From the NCBI GenBank assembly GCA_022605955.1, contig JAKCOZ010000001.1:81890520-81954519 (forward strand): a stretch of 64,000 nucleotides of DNA, written 5' to 3'. Position 1 is the stretch's first letter. Each line of letters opens with the position of its first letter. The stretch comes from Rallus limicola. Lineage: Eukaryota > Chordata > Aves > Gruiformes > Rallidae. Of the stretch, positions 56,500-64,000 are shown piece after piece. The notes beneath the pieces are model-generated. The model was not told where the DNA came from and made no database searches. It saw only the letters and a program-made list of their open reading frames with translations. Both the position numbers and the translations under genes were made by a program.

Positions 56500-59400
56500 A
56501 CCTTGTGTCCTGCCAGGGAGGAGCTGAGGCAGGCCAGCACGTAAGGGTCCAGGGCATTCCAGCCTGGGAGCTCATCCTGCTGCCCCTGGTCTTATCCATC
56601 CTATGCTTGGACCTTCCAGGGCAACAGGAAAAGGGTGTTTTCATGCACCATTTAAGCTACCATTTTAATCTGCTGTGCGAACACAGGTAACTAATGTGCT
56701 TTGATCCCATGGTTACCATGACAGGACAGTTAAAGTGACCCTGTGATCCCTACCTCCATGCTTCCAAAGCGTGCTTAGGTCAACTTGGAATTTCCTATTG
56801 GGTTACAGTGTTGTGTTCCACATACTCTCTTTCCCTTAAGTTACTGACAGGTTCTCTCAACTTTATCCTCTTTCTTTTTTTCTTTTTTTTTGGGGGTCAG
56901 TGAATGGAGATGAGTGCACATAAGCTAGGCCTTTCCTGGTATCTCCCACCAGGTGCGTGTTCTGGAAGTTCCCTGCAAGAATAGCCTAGCCTGAAATTGA
57001 GGACAGCACAACCAACCAGCCTCAGCATGCTCCTCTCAGGCCTCAAGAAGTCCAGCCACCATCATCTTCTACCTCTAAGCCGTTAAGCTAGCAGTCAGGG
57101 GACAAGGTGTAATGTGGCACCCTTCTCCAAGTGATCCATGGCTACAACCCAGAAACAGCCCCTGAACAAACCGAGACAGTAGCCTTAGCCTAATGGAGCT
57201 GCACAGTGTCCACACAGGCCATCTACCCTCAAGGTCACGCCGCCATTTGTGGCAAGCAGCTGAGCACAGCCTCCATAGCTGCAAGCATACAACAAGACTT
57301 CTCAAAGCTGTGCAGGCTTTTGGTTTAGAAAAAGGACAGGTATCACCCAAGAGGTATAGAGATGTTGTGTGCCTGGAAGGTGCTGTGTGTTTAATTGGGA
57401 GTGTCCGGATTGCTGAAAACTCTAGGACATGTTACGTGTGATCAAAGGGGGCGAGGTATGCCACATGGATTTTCATCCTAGGTTAGGACAATTGCTTCTT
57501 GGTGGCATTTATGTGATCGAAAAGAGCTGATCAGCTAGAGGGAAGAGGATAAATGCCATCTTTCTTTTCTCCTTGGTGTCTGGTCAGAGCTGGTCTTTTA
57601 AAGAGACCTGCTGATGGTGATAACAAAAACAAACACAGACAGCAGTATCTGATACCCAAGAGAACATCATCTGCACTGCAGGGAGGACACTATCAGTTAC
57701 AAGTTAAGGTGGCTGTGATTACAATCAAGCCAATAAGTAGACAAGCACTGCTGCTGGAATAAAATCCCACCCATTCTTAACTCCCAGACCTCAGCGCAGT
57801 TGCTGCTGCCGCCAACTAGGCAGTTTCACCCGGCTGCTGGGCCACCAGGTCTGCACTGGCTACCAGGGAACCAAACCAACTCTCCTGATGCCCTGGGTGC
57901 GATTTATGACCTAGGTATGCTGCCCTACAAAGGGCAGCAGTTTGGGAATTATGTGTGGGGGTGTGGTGGTGTCACCCAAGCACAGTCTACTTGTCAAGAC
58001 AGCCTACTCTCGGATGCCATCTCTAGCATTATTCATGGGCCAGAACTCAGCTCATCCAGGCTGCAGAGGAAAATAGCACACAAGTTAGTTCAGGGCAGGT
58101 ATAACAGCAGCAGTTGGTGCAGCCCTCCCCTCCTTGCCTTCTGCCTAGCAATGGGGTTATCCAAAATAAAACGGGCATGGGATAGACAAATCAGGGAAGG
58201 TTTGAATGTCATATGCTCTCATAAGGCAACAGAGAATGAGTTTGTGGCTAGAGAGTATCTGAATAATTGTACCACAATTGCACAGCAAATGGCCGGCTAG
58301 GAACATGATCCTCTTCTGAGCATGTTCCCACTGTTGCTACAAGGTCCGGTGGTGCTGGTGCAAGCTGAGCTGCGGGAGCTCCTGGCTTCATCAGAGTTTG
58401 TTTAAGGATCACCTGGATACTCTCTCCTCTTCCTGCAAGCATCCGTATTTCTGTATAAACACACAGAGAAGTCCTGTTTGGTTGGCAGTGGCTAGCAATC
58501 CCAAGACCACACAGGCTGGGATGTGCAGGATCTGGAATAGGCAAAGGCCCTTCCTGAGGGTTGCATGTCTTTCCTGCAAGCTCTTTTACATGCCTGAGGC
58601 CTTAGTCTCATGCATGCTCAGGACATACATTTTACCTCATGTCAGTGAATTGTCTTCTCAGAAGCCGCAGAACTAATAGGCAGCGGGGGTGCCAAATTTT
58701 ATTCAAATTTACTGTTTGTTTGGCTGCTCAGATATCAATCAGGCTGTCTCTAAGGTTACCACTATATGATCTGATTTTTTAAGGTGATAAGGCCCTGAGG
58801 CGATGTTTGAAACTGCCAAGAACAAAATGTGCAAAGTGATCTGTGTCCAGATCAGCTGCAGGAGGAAGGACGGGGCTGGGGAGGGGGGAAAGCTGTGCAC
58901 CACCACCTAGGAAGAAATGGCCTGCAAGATGGAAGTTGTTAAGGGCTTAGCTTGCCACTGTGAGGAGTCAGCATGTGTAGAGTACTCCCAATTTTCTTCA
59001 GTGGGTTTGGGGCATAACCACCAAGGAGATCCCTGCTTCCTTTGGGTCTCCTGCCTTGCAGGGCTAGAAGGAAGCACCCAGGGTGAGGAGAGGTGTCTCA
59101 CTACAGGGCAAGAAGAGGGTGGACAACAGAATATAAGGGCCCGGCACAGAGCAAAGTGAGGATTTGTCCAGCTTGGTGACTGTTCTGCTCAGCAGCGCCA
59201 TTTGTGGGATATGGGGGGGGGGGGAGAGGAGGGGGAGGGTAATGAGCTTGTGTGGCTGGCGGTCACATGCAGGAACTTTGGGCAACACGTGATCCTGAAA
59301 CATCTCTGAAGGTGGCTGTGGATGATGCTGCGATATGCAGCAGAGGAAGGAGAGAGGCATGCTGCAGGGAGGGACTCTCACCCACTGTGGGACCAAGCAC

Positions 59401-60290
59401 TGACTATAAGGTGACAGAAGTGTGCAAAATGGCCTCAAGTAGTTACTATTCATGGGCTGCCACTCTGAACAAATGGGGCTGGGCCTCCTCAGGCTGGCAT
59501 GCTGGGAGCTGGAAAAGGGCAGCTGCTCGAGAGCTTGGCACCAAGCCTGCATCGCACACAACAGGTGAGAGTGAGCGAGGAACAAAACAGGCGAGGAGAG
59601 ATTGCTGTGGCTCTGCAGACCGAGAGCGAGGGACTGGGTGGCCCACGGGCATTTTACACCACTCTGGGAGTTGTGAGGGTCTCGCAGGGGAGAGGAGCGA
59701 CCCTCAAGAACTGCGTTCGGTGTCCCAGTGAGGCAAGTGTCAACACATGCTTCCCCATGAATCCTGCAGGACACCTCCCATTTTTCTGCCTGGAAGTTGA
59801 GGAGAAACACAGCCCACTCAGGTTCTGCTGCACATTACACTGACTCAAGCAGGGTCTGTCATCTCCCAGAACACAGTGTGACAAAAATAGCTTTCAGGCC
59901 TTCCTCCTTCTCCTTGCTGTCCTCCCCACAGATGTGGGGTCACTAGGGATTGGGCCATATGAGGTCAGTCCCATGAGCACAGCGGCTGCATTTGAACAAA
60001 TTAATAGCATAGAGCTATGCAAGCCAAGGTAACTAAGTTCGAAAAATCATAAACTGGTAGGCACTAAGAAAGTATATATAAACAGAAATAACTTTCCCCC
60101 AAGTCCAACCATGGGGCCAGTATTCTTTTCTTTAATATTAGTTTGATAGTTGTGTAATACAACTTGTGGGGGTGTCTGCACATTTTACCCTTGGCAAAGT
60201 GATGTGGAAAACAACAGCTGTTAAGATAGATGAGTGTAAACAGCACGTGGAAACCCCCAAAGCGTCTCAGAGGGCATTTGCCCCAAACTG
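56500..60290. other. Intergenic flank upstream of ATP1B1, no gene recognised
   Basis: After the CpG island the sequence returns to ordinary composition. A 166-codon open frame at 57800-58300 (+) and overlapping frames at 59064-59843 (248 codons on -, 159 on +) are the longest. None shows a domain, signal peptide or splice pattern that I recognise. A G-run lies at 59212-59234. In mammals the next gene on this side (DPT) is distant, so an empty flank is expected. Confidence 0.6.
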
Positions 60291-60842
60291 ATCTTGCTAA
60301 AGAGGAAAGCAACCATTAATCCTCAACTGATCATGCTGAAGAGGGTGGCAGCCATCAGCTGGATGTAACCAAGGGACGACAAAACCAATTTTGAGACAAA
60401 GAGTTGGTCTGAAAAGCTGTATAAAAGAAACATAAACATTTGTAAGGGAGCAGGGAGAGGCCTGCAACTGGGAACAGAGCAGCAGTCAAAACTCAGTCTG
60501 GCACATCACAAACTCTGCCGAGACCAGCAGCTTCCCAATGCACAAGACGCCATCAGCAGCTGACACCTAGTACATTGCCTGACCCTGTGGGATGCAGCAT
60601 GTAGGGACCACTCTTTGGGGGTGTGTGGATTACCTGCTGAGGTGCCTTCCCAGCAGTGGGTATGTTAACTGATTGTAGGGAGTAGCGTGGGTGCCCGTAG
60701 AACTGGAGCAGCTAGTACCTCGGTGGGAGTAGGGTGTAAGCTGTGGGACCCACGCTCCCAGCAGTGACTCCCCCTGCTAGTGAGAGAGGGGTGGATGCCT
60801 GCGTGCATGGGATTAGAAATTTTGGGGATTAATTACAGCAGT

Positions 60843-60928
60843 GGGGGTTGGACCCGATGATCTCTTGAGGTCCCTTCCAACCCCTAAAGATTCTGTGATT
60901 CTGTGATTCTGTGATTCTGTGATTCAGT
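60843..60928 (+). mobile_element. CR1 LINE, very short 3' tail
   Basis: GGGGGTTGGACCCGATGATC, TCTTGAGGTCCCTTCCAACC and then the terminal 8-bp repeat. Only about 85 bp, strongly 5' truncated. Confidence 0.9.
60889..60928 (+). repeat. CR1 3' terminal 8-bp repeat, five units
   Basis: GATTCTGT repeated at 60889, 60897, 60905 and 60913, plus GATTCAGT at 60921. This is the CR1 hallmark that replaces a poly(A) tail. Confidence 0.92.
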
Positions 60929-61114
60929 GTGTTTCAGAACTTGCAATAGTTTATTAGTGTTTAACACTGTGATTGAACTGCTGTATTGCTGACAAAGATC
61001 CCAAGTGTATAGTTCACTGATAGTCAGCTAATTATGTGGCTTTAATAACCATTAATAAACTATTTCAATCCTGATTCAGTGACATGAGCTGAGCCATTTT
61101 TTTTCCTGCAACAA

Positions 61115-63411
61115 TGACCAACTGATAGAAGTTTTTGACCAGTCCTGGCAGGAGAAGGCCTCTGTGCTCAGTGATGAAGAAAATATTCACTTCATGTCAA
61201 ACTGGAAACTAGATACAGGACAAGGGATGGTTTCTATGGTGGACTGGATGGCAGGTGGAGACAGAAAAGGGGGATACATTAGGGACAATGTGCTGTGTGC
61301 CCAGTATTTGGTAACTAGGATAGATAGTTCTGGTGGATGATACTTCCACAGAACTGATCAGATATGTCTGCATTACCTGGGAACTAACCATGAAGCTGGC
61401 AAGAACAATGGATGTTTTGTGACAATGGGCACCTGGAGCCCTTAATGGAACAGCAGCCAGCTCCCTGGTATACAGCCACCAGGCTCAGGCAGATAGGTCA
61501 GCTCCCGATGCAGCCAGAAGCTGCAGTTCTGGGGGACTCACTTGGCTTCACCTTGCCAGTCCAGACAAAATGGCTCCCGTTTGGTTCCTACTGGATATAG
61601 CAGCACTACGCACCATTAAAACAGGCCGCCATTAGTTTTTTGTCTTAGCAGCAAGATCACAAACCTTCACTCTCCACTCACTCCTGACTGTGGTTCGGAG
61701 TTCCTGATGGCAGGTTGTACTTGGGCAACAGTCTGCTCAGCTGCCCTGGCTAGAGCTCCGCTGTCTCCAGGGCCAGCCAGTCTGGGATGTCCAGCATGAA
61801 ACCAAGTCGAAGAATGAAAACTAAATAAACTCTCAAAACTATTTTGAGACCTGGTCTAACAGAGTTGTAAAAAGAAAAACAAAATCAGAGTGGAAAAACA
61901 TTTCTATCTTTAGCCATCAGGAGCAAGACTTCACTAAGCAACACCACACAGGAGCTGGCAATGGCAATGGTAAGTTAGGGTTCAACTTGTTCCTAAACAT
62001 CTTTTAATTGTTTGGTCAGTGGGATGGGCCACAGTGGGATGCTACATGATTTGCAGTGCTGGCCAGAGGCCTTACTCCTTCTCCTTCTCCTCCTCATGGG
62101 AGGTCCTCTATCTAAAACAACTCACAGATATCTGTGATAATTTTTAAGACTACTCCAGCATTGGCCACGTTACAAGTTCTTACCAACTGAAGGTCAGTGA
62201 CTGCCACCCAGGAAGCCTGTTGTCCACTGTGGGTTTCTTTGATTTGGTTTGGGTTGCCTGGTTCTGCAGCAACATCCAGTGGTGACCAACACTGCACCCT
62301 TACCTGCAACACAGGAACACATTACATGCGAAAAACAAACACACTTTGGCTGCAGACCATCTCTCAAGTCCTCAGCATCCAGGTATCGTGACAAAAGACA
62401 TCAGGTGACCACAGTGGGGACTGTCTTTGTTACCCTGATATAATTCAGTGCTGCAGTAATCATGCCAGAGCCTGGAATTCCCTTTTCTGTTTTAACCAGT
62501 CCTGCACAGACCACAGCACATCCAGCAGCCTGAGAGGCATTTGCCAACAGGCCAGAGGCAGACAGACATCTCACAGGAGTTTAAAAAGCAGTGAAGCCTT
62601 TCTTGTTATGATCAATAGGAGTTAAGGACCTGACCTGTGTGGGTGATTTGAAAAGCTGGATGGGCCAGAGTTTGTATTTTTAGATGCTTGTGTACCTTGG
62701 AAAATCTGCTTTGACTTTCCACAGTTCAGCCTTTCTGAGCAGGTGGCCAAGATCCATTTGACAGGGACATTTGTACCAGACCTCCGCCAAAGCAGATCCG
62801 TTCTGCAAAGGCCCGATGGGACCCAGGCACTTGTGTCACTGGTGTCCACAGACCCATCAGGCATTTCTCAGAAACTATCAATTCCGGCTGAGTAAGACGC
62901 CGCAAGGTACGGGCAGAGGGAAGTGAACACCATAAACAAAGCACTCCATCATGCCAGGTATAATGATGGGACAGGTAGAGGAAGACAGCACATGCAGTGA
63001 TACTGCTGTTATTTACATAGGGCAATGGCTTTTGTTTTTCTGTTATTTAAACTCTATTTATCAGCTGAATAACACAAACCCTTGGAGGATATAAGAGTGA
63101 CAAGACCCCCAAGCCAGCTAGAGCTTTGAGTTGCTCTTTTTTTATTTTTCCTCATGGGAAACATCCCCAAAATGCCAACATGCAAATCTGTTCCTCTGCA
63201 TGTTAAAAGTATTCCCCAGGCAACCAGTATCAGGAACCAAACAGAAATTCCCTTTTCTCCCCACCCATATTTCCTTTTGAAAAAGCAGTCACTACTGGTA
63301 GTCAAAGATCAGCTGCTGTCACCTGATGTTCAAAGCACTTCACAAACGAACAGTCGATACCAAAATGGCCTTAGCTAACCGGTTTCATTACAAGCTAGTT
63401 CTGCTAACTGT
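61115..63411. other. Intergenic sequence, nothing recognised
   Basis: Moderate GC, no long open frame, no transposon I can name, no RNA gene seen. Short open frames at 62197-62443 and 62622-63025 have no family features. Confidence 0.55.
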
Positions 63412-63530
63412 AGGAACATTAAGACTGGCCATGTCTGGAACACACCAAAGGTCCATTCAATCCAGTGTGTCTTCTCCAGCTGTGGCCAGCAGCAAATACT
63501 GAGTAAAAGAGCCTAAGAACATGGCAAGTA
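63412..63530 (+). repeat. Old amniote interspersed repeat fragment (family uncertain)
   Basis: AGACTGGCCATGTCTGG, ACACACCAAAGGTCCATTCA, ATCCAGTGTGTC, CTGTGGCCAGCAGC: this matches the order of a widespread reptile/bird repeat that reads GGTCAGACCAAAGGTCCATCTAG..CCAGT..CAGTGGCCA. It is diverged, so it is old. I cannot say whether it is LINE- or SINE-derived. Confidence 0.5.
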
Positions 63531-63879
63531 CAGAATGAGCAGTGTGACCTCCCAGGTGCCAGCACCCTGCCACCTTGGGATTTCCCAAGCCAGGGAGTAC
63601 ACTGACAGCTAAGTAAACTGGGCGTAGTCCCAAACCTAATCTGTGTCTCACTTTGGAGAAGCAGTTTGCATCCGGTATGCTGCACCTCACCCTCCAGCTC
63701 AGCGGTGTGACTGCAGCTTCTGCAAGTTCACCTGAGTGAGCTTTAGAGGCCAGCAGCTGCGCAGAGGTGAGGGCAGGTCTCATAGCCACACATGTGAGCA
63801 GCTAGAGCCTGCCTTGGGCTCTGCACTGATGCTTTCCATCATGGTTCAACAAGATGGTTTAAAGCTAGCTCTGATCTTT

Positions 63880-64000
63880 GGGGCCTACAGGAAAGCTGGG
63901 GAGGGATTGATTGTAGGGGCATGTAGCAATAGGATGAGGGGCAATGACTTTAAACTAGAGCAAGGTAGGTTTGGATTAGACATTAGGAAGAAGTTTTTCA
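63880..64000 (+). mobile_element. CR1 LINE fragment, cut by window end
   Basis: GGCCTACAGGAAAGCTGGGG, then GGGCATGTAGCAATAGGATG, AGGGGCAATGACTTTAAACT and TTAGACATTAGGAAGAAG: the same part of CR1 as the copy at 20056, running out of the window. Confidence 0.9.

Larger units (their letters stand above)
60300..61114 (+). mobile_element. Probable degraded LTR, interrupted by a CR1 tail (boundaries uncertain)
   Basis: LTR-like order on +: GCTGTATAAAAGAAACATAAA (TATA, about 60415-60425), a long leader, then TTAATAACCATTAATAAACT with an AATAAA signal (about 61050-61060), and a T-run ending CCTGCAACA. The text around the TATA box (TTTTGAGACAAAGAGTTGG) resembles avian ERV LTRs in style. I could not find matching TG/CA ends with a target-site duplication, and no coding remnants flank it. 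It contains the CR1 end at 60843-60928. Confidence 0.35.

Noticed and set aside
1..64000. Search for CRISPR arrays, operons, phage or bacterial mobile elements
   Set aside because: The window is a vertebrate nuclear locus; no spaced direct-repeat arrays or dense coding are present.

Overview
This is a bird nuclear-genome window, not prokaryotic. The evidence is intron-split exons of two recognisable vertebrate genes, several CR1 LINE fragments with the avian 3' end (GATTCTAT/GATTCTGT repeats), and a TG...CA solo LTR of an avian endogenous-retrovirus type. The ATP1B1 protein is 305 residues and very close to the chicken protein as I remember it, but differs at several residues, so a bird other than chicken is likely.

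Layout. Bases 1-40245 hold the last four coding exons of NME7 on the + strand, with introns of about 3.7, 18.5 and 17.7 kb. The last intron carries the 584-bp solo LTR (32472-33055) and a 1.4-kb 5'-truncated CR1 (34079-35500), both on the minus strand. The middle intron carries two short CR1 3' ends in opposite orientations. Bases 40468-54938 hold the complete coding sequence of ATP1B1 on the - strand in six exons. Its TATA/CCAAT promoter sits in a CpG island of about 2 kb (54360-56480). From 56500 to 64000 is the intergenic flank upstream of ATP1B1. I see no supportable gene there, only CR1 pieces, a probable degraded LTR with a CR1 tail in it, and an older amniote repeat.

The two genes are tail to tail, as they are in mammals. 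They converge on an 18-bp inverted repeat (AAAATAAA-GA-TTTATTTT) that offers an AATAAA signal on both strands, so the mature 3' ends should abut or overlap by a few bases. The ATP1B1 reading frame also requires a GC-AG intron between exons 4 and 5. NME7 (a cilia/centrosome protein with nucleoside diphosphate kinase domains) and ATP1B1 (the Na,K-ATPase beta-1 subunit) have no known shared pathway; their linkage is conserved synteny.

I found no CRISPR array, operon, convincing tRNA/rRNA gene or new multigene system. The best leads are the shared polyadenylation palindrome, the GC-AG intron, the solo LTR with its exact 5-bp target-site duplication, a tRNA-like CpG-rich segment fused in frame to CR1 reverse-transcriptase sequence, and several uninterrupted low-repeat stretches that could be conserved noncoding elements.
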